Positions 17,400 through 26,043 of a stretch of DNA of 64,000 bases are shown here, one piece after another (position 1 is the stretch's first letter; every line of letters begins with the position of its first letter). Made by a program: the position numbers and the translations under genes. The notes below the pieces were generated by a model. It had not been told where the DNA came from, searched no databases, and saw nothing but the letters and a program-made list of their open reading frames with translations. The stretch is taken from assembly GCA_013322215.1 (NCBI GenBank), contig JAAMEZ010000028.1, positions 1 to 64,000 on the forward strand, in the 5' to 3' direction. This DNA comes from Martinezella rhizogenes. Lineage in GTDB: Bacteria > Pseudomonadota > Alphaproteobacteria > Rhizobiales > Rhizobiaceae.

Positions 17400-18359
17400 A
17401 TGAAGCCGATTTCGATCATTGTCGATTGTGACCCCGGAATTGACGATACGATCGCCCTTCTGACCGCATTCGTATCGCCGGAGCTTAACATCCTCGGCAT
17501 CACGCCGGTCTGCGGCAACCAGCCTCTGGAGCGCACCGTGCGCAACGCCCTTCAGGTTTGCGAGCTCGGTCGGCGTTCCGATATCCCGGTCTTTGCCGGC
17601 TGTTTTCGTCCGATGCTGCGCGAGCCGATCTATGGCCAATTCCACGGCAAGACCGGGCTTGGCAACACGATCTTGCCGGAGCCTGAAAAGATGGCCGAGA
17701 GCAAATCGGCGGTCGATTTCCTCATCGACACCCTGAGCGAAGCGGCACGGACGGGCGAGCGCGTCACACTTTGCTGCCTCGGGCCGATGACCAATCTTGC
17801 CGTCGCCCTCAGGATGAAACCGCAGATTGCCGAAGGTATCGAGCGGATCGTCATGATGGGGGGCGCCTATCGCGAACCCGGCAATCGGACGATGACTTCC
17901 GAATTCAACATGCTGGCGGACCCGCATGCGGCGCATGTCGTCTTTTCAAGCGGAATTCCGCTTGTCGCGCTGGCGCTCGATGCGACGCATCAGGTGATGC
18001 TGAAGCCCGAGCATGTCGCCGAGTTCTCGCGTGTCAGCGGCCGTATCTCGCAGACGCTTGCCGAGCTGATGGCCTTCTGGGATCGCAATGACGTGCGCCG
18101 CTACGGTTCGCGCGGAGGACCGCTGCATGATCCTCTGGTGATGGCCTATATCCTTGCCCCGCATCTGTTCGTGACCGAGAAGGCCCGCGTCTTCGTCGAG
18201 CATGAAAGCGAGCTCTGCATGGGCCAGACGATCGCCGACTGGTACGGCAAGAGCGGCCTCGAGCCGAATGCGGATATCGTCACCAAGGTCGATGCCGAGG
18301 GTGTGATCGCCTTCTTCCTCGACCGGCTGTCACGCTACGCCGAAAAGGCTGTCGCATGA
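17400..18359 (+). CDS. Inosine-uridine-preferring nucleoside hydrolase family protein 1
   Basis: A 319-residue nucleoside hydrolase. The calcium-binding fingerprint DCDPGIDD sits at residues 9-16, and the family motifs EFNMLADPHAA (near 165) and GPLHDPLVMA (near 240) are intact, so it should be active. These enzymes hydrolyse the N-glycosidic bond of ribonucleosides to base and ribose. The second hydrolase begins 4 bases before its stop (ATGA), so the pair is translationally coupled. Two non-identical copies in one operon suggest two related substrates or a heteromer. No ribokinase is adjacent. Confidence 0.9.
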   Translation: MKPISIIVDCDPGIDDTIALLTAFVSPELNILGITPVCGNQPLERTVRNALQVCELGRRSDIPVFAGCFRPMLREPIYGQFHGKTGLGNTILPEPEKMAESKSAVDFLIDTLSEAARTGERVTLCCLGPMTNLAVALRMKPQIAEGIERIVMMGGAYREPGNRTMTSEFNMLADPHAAHVVFSSGIPLVALALDATHQVMLKPEHVAEFSRVSGRISQTLAELMAFWDRNDVRRYGSRGGPLHDPLVMAYILAPHLFVTEKARVFVEHESELCMGQTIADWYGKSGLEPNADIVTKVDAEGVIAFFLDRLSRYAEKAVA

Positions 18360-19327
18360 CGCGCGAGAAGATCATCATCGATGCCGATCCCGGCGTGGAC
18401 GATGCCGCCGCCATCCTGATGGCGCTTGCATCGCCGGAAGTCGATGTGCGCGGCCTCTCGATCGTCGCCGGCAATGTTGCCCTTCGCGATACGGTGCTCA
18501 ACGCCTGCAAGATCGTCGGCCTCAGCGGTCGCCATGACGTGCCGGTTCATGCAGGCGCGGCCGGACCGCTTGTGCGGGACCAGGTCTATGGCAAATATGC
18601 CCGCATCGGTGCGTTTGACGATGCCTTGGTCAAACCTGGCGACATCGGCCCATCCGAAGAACATGCCGTGCATTTCATCGTGCGCTCGGCGCGCGAAGCG
18701 GCAAAGGTCGGCGAAAAGATCACCATCTGCGCCATCGGGCCGATGACCAATATTGCCCTGGCGCTCATCCAGCATCCGGACGTGGCAGCGGGCATAAGGC
18801 AGATCGTTTCGATGGGCGGCGCTTTCTCGGCGCTGGGGCACCGCACGCCCTGGGCCGAGTTCAACATCTATGCTGATCCGCATGCCGCCGAGATTGTCTA
18901 TCGCTCCGGCGTGCCGATCGTCGTGATGCCGCTCGACATGACGTTCCAGGCACTGTTTACTTTAGAGCATTTCGAGCGGTTCCGGGCCGGCGGCGAGGCA
19001 GGCAAGGCGCTTTTCAATCTGTTTTCCACCTTCGACCGCAGCGATGTCGGGCGGTTTGGCAGGCCGGGTGGCCCGATCCACGACGCCACAACGATCGCCT
19101 GGCTCATCCGCCCGGATTTGTTCACCAGCCGCAAGGCTTTCGTCGGCGTGCAGGTGACGGGCCTCACCATGGGATACACCTTTGCCGACTTTTACGGGAA
19201 ATTGGATCGGTCGGCGAATGCCACCGTTGTCACTGAAGTCGACGAGGCCGGGTTCATCGCACTGCTGATCGAGCGCATCGCCCGCTACGGGCAAAGCGGG
19301 CTCGGGGCTACAGCGCAGGGAGGTTGA
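18356..19327 (+). CDS. Nucleoside hydrolase family protein 2
   Basis: A 323-residue nucleoside hydrolase, clearly related to but diverged from its upstream neighbour. It keeps the DADPGVDD metal motif at residues 7-14, the TPWAEFNIYADPHAAEIV segment near 165 and GPIHDATTIAWL near 240. Start ATG 18356 overlaps the preceding stop. The permease gene follows 5 bp after its TGA. The final histidine-bearing motif differs slightly from copy 1 (HDAT versus HDPL), which may reflect different base specificity. Cytosolic: no signal peptide. Confidence 0.9.
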   Translation: MTREKIIIDADPGVDDAAAILMALASPEVDVRGLSIVAGNVALRDTVLNACKIVGLSGRHDVPVHAGAAGPLVRDQVYGKYARIGAFDDALVKPGDIGPSEEHAVHFIVRSAREAAKVGEKITICAIGPMTNIALALIQHPDVAAGIRQIVSMGGAFSALGHRTPWAEFNIYADPHAAEIVYRSGVPIVVMPLDMTFQALFTLEHFERFRAGGEAGKALFNLFSTFDRSDVGRFGRPGGPIHDATTIAWLIRPDLFTSRKAFVGVQVTGLTMGYTFADFYGKLDRSANATVVTEVDEAGFIALLIERIARYGQSGLGATAQGG

Positions 19328-19332
19328 ATTTC

Positions 19333-20307
19333 ATGGGCGGATATTTGCTGAGCCGGTCGATCCAGACCGTTCTTACGCTGCTCGTCATGTCAGTTCTGGT
19401 TTTTGCCGGGCTCTATCTCGTCGGCAATCCGGTCGATGTGCTGTTGAGCCCGACGGCAACGCCGGCGGAGCGTCTTCAAGTCATCCAGTCCTTCGGTCTC
19501 GATAAGCCGGTCTGGGAGCAATACTGGCTGTTTCTCACCCGTGCGCTTTCGGGCGATCTCGGCAATTCCTTCGTCTATAATCAACCGGCGCTGACGCTGA
19601 TCCTGCACCGCATGCCGGCGACCCTGGAACTCGCCTTCGTTGCCCTGGTCATGGCGCTCGTGATCGGCATCCCGCTTGGCGTCTATGCCGGTCTCAAGCC
19701 GAAGGGCCTGATCTCGAAATCGATCATGACCTTCTCGATCCTCGGCTTCAGCCTACCGACCTTCTGGATCGGCCTTGTGATGATCATGCTGTTCAGCGTG
19801 CATTTTGGCTGGCTGCCGGCATCAGGCCGCGGGCAGACGGTGCCTGTCTTCGGAGTGCCGCTCAGCCTCTTCACCTTGGATGGGCTGTCTCATCTGGTGC
19901 TGCCGGCCTTCAATCTGGCACTCTTCAAGATTTCGCTCGTCATCCGCCTGACTCGTGCCGGCGTAATGGAGACGATGCAGCTCGATTTCGTCCGGTTCGC
20001 CCGTGCCAAGGGTCTCACGGAACGGCGGATCGTCACCGTGCATGTGCTGAAGAACACTCTGATCCCGCTGATCACCGTGATCGGCCTGGAGCTTGGATCG
20101 CTGATCGCCTTTGCTGTCGTGACCGAGACGATCTTTGCCTGGCCCGGCATGGGCAAGCTCATCATCGACGCGATCGGCGTGCTCGACCGCCCGGTCATCC
20201 TCGCCTATCTGATGATCACCGTCGTGATGTTCAGCATCATCAATCTGCTGGTCGACATCCTCTATTCGATCGTCGATCCCCGCGTTCGTCTCGAAGGGAA
20301 TTCGTAA
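19333..20307 (+). CDS. ABC permease, DppB type
   Basis: A 324-residue inner-membrane permease with six predicted helices. The long periplasmic loop after helix 1 and the EAA-type cytoplasmic loop (DFVRFARAKGLTERRIVTVHVLKN, shown in part) are DppB/OppB hallmarks. Start ATG 19333 has GGGAGG 9 bases upstream; an in-frame TTG at 19324 overlaps the previous stop and cannot be excluded. It pairs with the DppC-type permease at 20307, whose ATG shares one base with this TAA. Confidence 0.9.
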   Translation: MGGYLLSRSIQTVLTLLVMSVLVFAGLYLVGNPVDVLLSPTATPAERLQVIQSFGLDKPVWEQYWLFLTRALSGDLGNSFVYNQPALTLILHRMPATLELAFVALVMALVIGIPLGVYAGLKPKGLISKSIMTFSILGFSLPTFWIGLVMIMLFSVHFGWLPASGRGQTVPVFGVPLSLFTLDGLSHLVLPAFNLALFKISLVIRLTRAGVMETMQLDFVRFARAKGLTERRIVTVHVLKNTLIPLITVIGLELGSLIAFAVVTETIFAWPGMGKLIIDAIGVLDRPVILAYLMITVVMFSIINLLVDILYSIVDPRVRLEGNS

Positions 20308-21245
20308 TGGCCGAGAATAGCTCAAACGCTGGCTCGGTGCATGCGAGCAAGGGGAGTGCAGGCAAAGGCGCATCGCGATCACCCTTCCGCCAGACGATGT
20401 CGGCCCTTCTGCACGACAAGCTTGCGCTGGCAGGCCTCATCATCGTTTCCATCTTCGTGGTTACTGCATTATTCGCGCCGTTGCTCGCCCCGCAGAATCC
20501 CTATGATCTGTCCCAGCTCGACATTCTCGATGGGCGCCTGCCGCCTGGCTCGCATAGCACGAGCGGCATGCTCTATCTGATCGGCACGGACGATCAGGGC
20601 CGTGATCTGATGAGCGCGATCCTCTATGGTCTTCGCACCAGCCTGCTGGTGGGCATATCGAGTGCGGCCGTAGCACTTGTCATCGGCGCTTCCATCGGGC
20701 TCGTCAGCGCCTATGTTGGCGGCCGCCTCGATGCTTTCCTAATGCGGGTAGTCGATATCCAGCTAAGTTTCCCCGCGATTCTCATCGCGCTGATCTTTCT
20801 CGCCATCCTCGGCCAGGGTGTCGACAAGATCATCCTGGCGCTCATCGTCACGCAATGGGCCTATTATGCTCGCACGATCCGCGGCTCGGCGCTGGTGGAG
20901 CGCAAGCGCGCCTATGTAGACGCAGCCCGGTCGATGGCCCTGCCTGATCGCAGCATCCTCTTTCGTCATATCCTGCCGAACTGCCTGCCGCCTCTGATCG
21001 TCGTTGCCACGATGCGCGTGGCCTATGCCATCATGCTGGAGGCGACGCTCTCCTTCCTCGGTATCGGTCTGCCGGTCACGCAACCCTCCCTCGGTCTGCT
21101 GATCTCCAACGGCTTCGAATATCTGCTCTCCGGCGACTACTGGATCAGCTTCTTTCCGGGTCTTGCGCTTCTCATGCTCATCGTCGGGATCAATCTTATC
21201 GGCGATGCGCTGCGCGATATCCTCAATCCACGGCGGGAAGGCTGA
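20307..21245 (+). CDS. ABC permease, DppC type
   Basis: A 312-residue inner-membrane permease. The N-terminal 35 residues are polar. Helix 1 is followed by the family's periplasmic HSTSGMLYLIGTDDQGRD segment, and the EAA loop reads KRAYVDAARSMALPDRSILFRHILPN in part. Start ATG 20307 overlaps the DppB stop (TAATG), indicating coupling. The ATPase gene follows 3 bp after the stop. It forms the transmembrane channel with the 19333 product. Confidence 0.9.
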   Translation: MAENSSNAGSVHASKGSAGKGASRSPFRQTMSALLHDKLALAGLIIVSIFVVTALFAPLLAPQNPYDLSQLDILDGRLPPGSHSTSGMLYLIGTDDQGRDLMSAILYGLRTSLLVGISSAAVALVIGASIGLVSAYVGGRLDAFLMRVVDIQLSFPAILIALIFLAILGQGVDKIILALIVTQWAYYARTIRGSALVERKRAYVDAARSMALPDRSILFRHILPNCLPPLIVVATMRVAYAIMLEATLSFLGIGLPVTQPSLGLLISNGFEYLLSGDYWISFFPGLALLMLIVGINLIGDALRDILNPRREG

Positions 21246-21248
21246 GCC

Positions 21249-23054
21249 ATGACCAAACCGATCCTTTCGATCTCCAAGCTCAACACGGCCTTCCGCGTCG
21301 GCGGCGAATGGCGCAATGTCATCAGCGATATCAGCTTCGATATAGGCCCGAAGGAGACGGTTGCCGTGGTCGGTGAATCCGGCTCCGGCAAGAGCGTCAC
21401 GGCGATGTCGATCATGCGGCTTCTGTCGCCGGCCAATTCGAAGATTACGGGCAGGATCGAATTTGAGGGACAGGATCTTCTGTCCCTGCCGCTCAACGCC
21501 ATGCAGGCGATCCGCGGCAATCGGATCGGCATGATTTTTCAGGAGCCGATGACCTCGCTCAATCCCGTTCTGAGGATCGGCCAGCAGATCACCGAGGTGC
21601 TGGTGCAGCATCGCGGCATGTCGCAATCGCAGGCCGAAGCCGAGGCCGTGCGCCTGCTCGAGAAGGTGCGCATCCCCTCGGCAAAATCGCGTCTCAACGA
21701 ATATCCGATGAATTTTTCCGGCGGCATGCGTCAGCGCGTGGTGATTGCGATCGCGCTTGCCTGCGATCCGAAGCTGCTGATCGCCGACGAACCGACGACG
21801 GCTCTCGACGTGACCATTCAGGCGCAGATCCTCGGCCTGATCAAGACGCTGCAGGAAGAGGAGGGCATGTCCGTCCTCTTCATCACCCATGACATGGGCG
21901 TCGTCGCCGAGATTTCCGATCGCACGGTCGTCATGTATCGCGGCGAGCAGGTCGAGACGGATGCGACGGCGGCGCTCTTTGCCGGCGCCAGGCATCCCTA
22001 TACGCGGGCGCTTCTTTCGGCCGTGCCGCAACTCGGCTCGATGACCGGAAAGGACCGCCCCTTGCGCTTTCCGCAGGTGGATATGGCGACCGGCGAGGTG
22101 CAGCCGGTGAAGCCGACCGAAGATACGGTAAAGCTCAGCGAGCCGCCCATCCTGAAGGTCGACAACCTCATCACCCGCTTTCCCGTCAAGCGCGGCTTCC
22201 TGCGCAGGACCGTCGGCAGCATCCACGCTGTCGAAGGCGTTTCGCTCGAACTCAGGCAGGGTGAAACCCTGTCGCTGGTCGGCGAATCCGGTTGCGGCAA
22301 GTCGACGACCGGACGTTCGATCATCCGTCTTGCCCCGGCAATGTCAGGCGAAATCCAAATCGACGGCAAGGATGTCCTGAAGGCCGGCAAGGGCGATCTC
22401 GCCGATATCAGGCGCGAAGCGCAGATGATCTTCCAGGATCCGTTCGAAAGCCTCAATCCGCGCATGCGTATCGGCCAGGCGATCGCCGAACCGATCATTG
22501 CCCATGGGCTGGCAAGCGCCTCGCAGGCAAAGGATCACGTCGGCCGCCTTCTCGAACGGGTCGGCCTTTCGGCCTCGATGGCGGATCGCTTTCCGCACGA
22601 GTTCTCGGGCGGGCAGCGCCAGCGTGTGTGCATTGCCCGGGCACTTGCGCTCGAGCCGAAGCTTCTCATTGCAGATGAATCGGTTTCCGCGCTCGACGTC
22701 TCCGTCAAGGCACAGGTCATCAATCTCATGCTGGATTTGCAGGAGAAGTACGGTCTCGGCTATCTCTTCATCAGCCACGACATGGCCGTGGTGGAGCGCA
22801 TCAGCCACCGTGTTGCGGTGATGTATCTCGGTGAGATCGTCGAGATCGGGCCTCGCCGGGCGGTGTTCGACAATCCGCAACACGACTATACCAAGCGCCT
22901 GATGGCGGCAGTGCCGATTGCCGATCCGACGAGGCGCCAGGTGCGCCGCATCTCGAATGAGGAGATCGGGAGCCCGTTCCGCACAGTCGACTACCAACCA
23001 CCAAAGCGCAGATACGAGCAGGTGGGAGACGGCCACTTTTTCCAGGTGGCTTGA
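21249..23054 (+). CDS. Fused double ABC ATPase (DppD-DppF type)
   Basis: A 601-residue protein with two complete nucleotide-binding domains. Domain 1 has Walker A GESGSGKSV near residue 41, signature FSGGMRQR near 160 and Walker B LLIADEPTTALD. Domain 2, from about residue 300, has GESGCGKST, FSGGQRQR and LLIADESVSALD. Each domain carries the C-terminal HPYTRALL or HDYTKRLM tail of the Opp/Dpp ATPases. One polypeptide replaces the usual separate D and F subunits. It is paralogous to the gene at 42546-44378, which serves another locus. It is the last gene of the operon; a GC-rich hairpin follows. Confidence 0.92.
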   Translation: MTKPILSISKLNTAFRVGGEWRNVISDISFDIGPKETVAVVGESGSGKSVTAMSIMRLLSPANSKITGRIEFEGQDLLSLPLNAMQAIRGNRIGMIFQEPMTSLNPVLRIGQQITEVLVQHRGMSQSQAEAEAVRLLEKVRIPSAKSRLNEYPMNFSGGMRQRVVIAIALACDPKLLIADEPTTALDVTIQAQILGLIKTLQEEEGMSVLFITHDMGVVAEISDRTVVMYRGEQVETDATAALFAGARHPYTRALLSAVPQLGSMTGKDRPLRFPQVDMATGEVQPVKPTEDTVKLSEPPILKVDNLITRFPVKRGFLRRTVGSIHAVEGVSLELRQGETLSLVGESGCGKSTTGRSIIRLAPAMSGEIQIDGKDVLKAGKGDLADIRREAQMIFQDPFESLNPRMRIGQAIAEPIIAHGLASASQAKDHVGRLLERVGLSASMADRFPHEFSGGQRQRVCIARALALEPKLLIADESVSALDVSVKAQVINLMLDLQEKYGLGYLFISHDMAVVERISHRVAVMYLGEIVEIGPRRAVFDNPQHDYTKRLMAAVPIADPTRRQVRRISNEEIGSPFRTVDYQPPKRRYEQVGDGHFFQVA

Positions 23055-23065
23055 GAGATCGACGC

Positions 23066-23087
23066 GCCGCGCTGATGAGGGCGCGGC
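23066..23087 (+). terminator. Probable terminator after the nucleoside operon
   Basis: GCCGCGC (23066-23072) and GCGCGGC (23081-23087) form a 7-bp GC stem with an 8-base loop, 11 bp after the ATPase stop. A loose T-rich stretch (TTGCGGCTTGGTTTTC) follows. Confidence 0.45.
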
Positions 23088-23112
23088 TTGCGGCTTGGTT
23101 TTCAGATTGGCG

Positions 23113-23140
23113 ATCGTTGTATACGAAGAAATATAATGAT
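23113..23140. promoter_or_regulatory. Molybdenum-box-like palindrome upstream of the MolABC-like operon
   Basis: Half-sites ATCGTTGTATA (23113-23123) and AATATAATGAT (23130-23140) flank CGAAGA and pair at 8 of 11 positions. The left half resembles the ModE half-site ATCG-n-TATATA. CGAAGAAATATAA at 23124-23136 is identical to the site at 29331-29343. It ends 29 bp before the transporter start, where a repressor would act. Confidence 0.5.
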
Positions 23141-23169
23141 AGCGATTGGGACCTTTTCAGGAGGATCCC

Positions 23170-24234
23170 ATGTTTCAGCGCCAACGTCTGCTTGTTTTCG
23201 TTAAAATCGCTATCATTTTCAGCAGCTTGTTGTTTTCCGTCCCTGCCTGGGCTGACCGTGTCGTGACCGATCAGATCGGCCGGCAGGTGCATATTCCCGA
23301 TGCCGTCAACCGGGTCGTCATCCTGCAGCATCAGACGCTCAATATCGCCGTCCAGCTCGATGCGATGGACAAGGTGGTTGGCGTTCTCGACGAATGGAAG
23401 AAGCAGCTCGGTGCCAATTATGTGCGGCTTGCGCCGCAGCTGCCCAATCTGCCGATGCCGGGTGGCCTGACCAAAGTCAATATCGAGGAGCTTTTGAAGC
23501 TGAAACCGGATGTGGTCTTCGTGACCAATTATGCGCCGGCCGATATGGTGAAGCAGATCGAGGATGCCGGCCTTTCCGTCGTGGCGATCTCGCTGCTCGA
23601 TGTGCCGCCAGCAGAGGCCGTCAAGCTCAACCCCTCCGTCAAGGATGAGCCAGCCGCAATCGACGCCGGCTTTGCGACCGGCGTGCGCCTCATCGCTGAC
23701 GTGCTCGGACGCAAGCAACAGGGCGAGGCGATGATTGCGGTTACCAAGAAGACCCGCAAACTCGTTGCCGATCGTCTTGCCGATATCCCGGCGGACAAGC
23801 GCGTGCCGGTCTATATGGCCAATCCGGACCTGACGACCTACGGCCGCGGCAAATATACCGGCCTGATGATGGAGCGCGCCGGCGCACGCAACGTCGCCAG
23901 TTCGATCACCGGCTTCAAGCAAGTGACGATGGAGGACGTGCTGACGTGGAACCCCGCCGTCATCTTCGTCCAGGAGCGTTATCCGGCCGTCGTGGATGAG
24001 ATCAGGAAGGCTGCCTCCTGGCAGACGATCGATGCCGTCAAGAGCGGGCGCATCTACCTCATGCCGGAATATGCCAAGGCATGGGGCTATCCGATGCCGG
24101 AAGCCATGGCGCTCGGCGAGCTCTGGATGGCGAAGGAGCTTTATCCCGAGCGGTTCAAGGATATCGACATGCAGAGGCAAGCGGACGCCTACTACAAGGA
24201 ATTCTACCGCACCGATTATCGCGCCGTGCAATGA
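23170..24234 (+). CDS. Periplasmic binding protein of a FecBCD/MolABC-like metal or oxyanion transporter
   Basis: A 354-residue class III (BtuF/FepB-type) binding protein with a signal peptide ending near residue 29 (LLFSVPAWA). Early in the mature chain are TDQIGRQVHIPDAVNRVV and later LLKLKPDVVFVTN and YMPEYAKAWGYPMPEAM-like segments. Family members bind ferric siderophores, haem, cobalamin or, in MolA, molybdate and tungstate. The operon lacks a TonB receptor or siderophore gene but ends with a ModA-like gene and has a molybdenum-box-like site, so an oxyanion ligand is my preferred inference. Start ATG 23170 follows a strong AGGAGG. Iron chelate remains the main alternative. Confidence 0.8.
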   Translation: MFQRQRLLVFVKIAIIFSSLLFSVPAWADRVVTDQIGRQVHIPDAVNRVVILQHQTLNIAVQLDAMDKVVGVLDEWKKQLGANYVRLAPQLPNLPMPGGLTKVNIEELLKLKPDVVFVTNYAPADMVKQIEDAGLSVVAISLLDVPPAEAVKLNPSVKDEPAAIDAGFATGVRLIADVLGRKQQGEAMIAVTKKTRKLVADRLADIPADKRVPVYMANPDLTTYGRGKYTGLMMERAGARNVASSITGFKQVTMEDVLTWNPAVIFVQERYPAVVDEIRKAASWQTIDAVKSGRIYLMPEYAKAWGYPMPEAMALGELWMAKELYPERFKDIDMQRQADAYYKEFYRTDYRAVQ

Positions 24235-25265
24235 GCGCGGCGGCTTCCAGCCGATACGGGCCTAGAGCGATGATCGCTACATTGGCGATCCTGCTTGTTA
24301 TTATCGCTGTCGTCTCGCTCGGCGTCGGCCGCTACGACATTCCATTCCTGCGCGTCGTGGAAATCCTCTGGTCGCCGATCTCACCGCCGGCGGTGCCCGT
24401 CACAGCGACCGAGGCGAATGTCGTCTTCACGGTGCGCATGCCGCGTATCCTGCTGGCGCTGCTTGCCGGTGCCGGACTGGCGCTCTCGGGCGCGACGCTG
24501 CAGGGCGTGTTCCGTAATCCTTTGGTGGGGCCGCAGGTAATGGGCGTTTCCTCGGGAGCGGCTTTCGGCGGCACGCTTGCCATCCTCTTGAGCTTTTCAC
24601 GTTATGGCCTGCTCGGCTCGGCTTTCGCATTCGGTTTGTCCGCCCTGGTCATCGTCTACGCGCTGAACGGCATTGTCGCGCGGCGCAATATCCTGGCGCT
24701 TGTCCTTGCAGGCGTCGTGGTGAGCGGCTTCTTCGGAGCGCTGGTGAGCCTCGTGCAATATCTCGCCGATACCGAAGACAAACTTCCGGCCATGGTGTTC
24801 TGGCTGCTCGGCAGCTTTGCGACGGCCAATTGGGAAAAGTTCTGGCTGATTGCGGCACCTGTCCTGATCGGCAGCCTCCTTTTGCTGGGTCTGCGCTGGC
24901 GCATCAATCTGCTGTCGATCGGCGACGAGGATGCGCGTGCCCTCGGCGTCAATGTCGAGCCGCTGCGCTGGCTGATCCTTGTGCTGGTCTCCTGCATCGT
25001 CGCGGCGCAGGTTGCCGTCAGCGGCATCATCGGCTGGGTCGGTCTCGTCGTGCCGCATATGGCGCGCATGCTGGTCGGGCCGGATCACCGCGTAATGATG
25101 CCGGCATCCCTGCTGATCGGCGCGCTTTATTTGCTCATCATCGACACCATCGCGCGGACCGCGACCAGTTCCGAAATCCCGCTTGGCATTCTGACAGCGC
25201 TGATCGGCACGCCGGTCTTCGCTTTGGTGCTCCGGCAAACCCAGCGAGGCGTGCATGGGTTCTGA
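24231..25265 (+). CDS. FecCD-family ABC permease (MolB-like)
   Basis: A 344-residue permease with about ten hydrophobic helices, typical of the BtuC/FecCD family rather than the six-helix ModB type. Key segments are LAGAGLALSGATLQGVFRNPLVGPQVMGVSSGA (in pieces, residues 80-115), GLVVPHMARMLVGPDHR near 280 and SSEIPLGILTALIGTPVF near the end. Start ATG 24231 overlaps the upstream stop (ATGA). Its 3' end overlaps the ATPase gene by 11 bases. It forms a homodimeric channel with the ATPase at 25255. Confidence 0.9.
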   Translation: MSAAASSRYGPRAMIATLAILLVIIAVVSLGVGRYDIPFLRVVEILWSPISPPAVPVTATEANVVFTVRMPRILLALLAGAGLALSGATLQGVFRNPLVGPQVMGVSSGAAFGGTLAILLSFSRYGLLGSAFAFGLSALVIVYALNGIVARRNILALVLAGVVVSGFFGALVSLVQYLADTEDKLPAMVFWLLGSFATANWEKFWLIAAPVLIGSLLLLGLRWRINLLSIGDEDARALGVNVEPLRWLILVLVSCIVAAQVAVSGIIGWVGLVVPHMARMLVGPDHRVMMPASLLIGALYLLIIDTIARTATSSEIPLGILTALIGTPVFALVLRQTQRGVHGF

Positions 25266-26043
25266 TCCGATCAAGCTGCGGGTCGAAGGGGCGAGCCAAT
25301 CCTATGATGACGAGCGCTGGCAGTTTCGCGATCTTCATCTTGATCTTCGCGCCGGCGAGATTACCGCTATTCTCGGGCCGAACGGTCGCGGCAAGTCTAC
25401 CTTGCTGCGCGTGCTGGCTGGACTTTTGAAGCCGAGCGCCGGCAACATCACGCTGAACCTGCAGACAGGCTTCGTGCCGCAAGAGTTTTCCGGCTCCTTT
25501 CCCTATTCCGTGCTCGATGTCGTGCTGATGGGGCGTGCCCGTCACATCGGGCTGTTCCAGACGCCGCGCAAGATCGATGTCGAAAAGGCCATGGAGGCGC
25601 TTGATCTCACCGGTATGGCCGACTACGCGCAACGCAACATCGAAGCGCTCTCCGGCGGTGAACGGCAACTGGTGCTGATCGCGCGGGCGTTGGCCGGCGA
25701 AAATGCGGTGCTGTTGCTCGATGAGCCTGCCTCCGCGCTTGATCTCAAGAACCAGGATGTTGTTTTGTCGCTGCTTGCAACCCTTGCAGATCGCCAGAGA
25801 CTGGCGATTGCCTTCACCACGCATCAGCCGAACCATGCGGTCGCCATCGCCGACAAGGTGCTGCTCATGCTCGACCAGGCAGGAACCATCCTCGGCGCCA
25901 CCGATGACGTGATGACTGAGGATAATCTCGAAGCGCTCTATGGCCTTCCGGTTCGCTCGGCGACGCTCGGCAATGGTGAACTTGCGGAGACCGCGTTCGT
26001 GCCGCTGTTCCGGCAAAGAGACCGAAAAGGAAATCGCCCGTGA
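25255..26043 (+). CDS. ABC ATPase of the FecE/MolC type
   Basis: A 262-residue ATPase. Walker A reads LGPNGRGKST near residue 43, the Q-loop is in FVPQEFSGSFPYSVLDVVLMGR, the signature is LSGGERQLVLIARAL near 138, and Walker B is VLLLDEPASALD. The TPRKIDVEKAMEAL linker is typical of FecE, BtuD and MolC proteins. ATG 25255 lies within the permease 3' end, and its TGA overlaps the next GTG start, so all four genes form one tightly coupled unit. Confidence 0.9.
   Translation: MGSDPIKLRVEGASQSYDDERWQFRDLHLDLRAGEITAILGPNGRGKSTLLRVLAGLLKPSAGNITLNLQTGFVPQEFSGSFPYSVLDVVLMGRARHIGLFQTPRKIDVEKAMEALDLTGMADYAQRNIEALSGGERQLVLIARALAGENAVLLLDEPASALDLKNQDVVLSLLATLADRQRLAIAFTTHQPNHAVAIADKVLLMLDQAGTILGATDDVMTEDNLEALYGLPVRSATLGNGELAETAFVPLFRQRDRKGNRP

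Noticed and set aside
23113..23140. Reading the palindrome as a Fur or RirA iron box
   Set aside because: It contains ATAATGATA, like half a Fur box, but the dyad centre and the identical core at 29331-29343 fit a ModE-style site better. Iron control is kept as the alternative.
20763..24231. Long minus-strand frames opposite the permease, ATPase and binding-protein genes
   Set aside because: Antisense to genes with clear motifs; composition typical of shadow frames in high-GC DNA.
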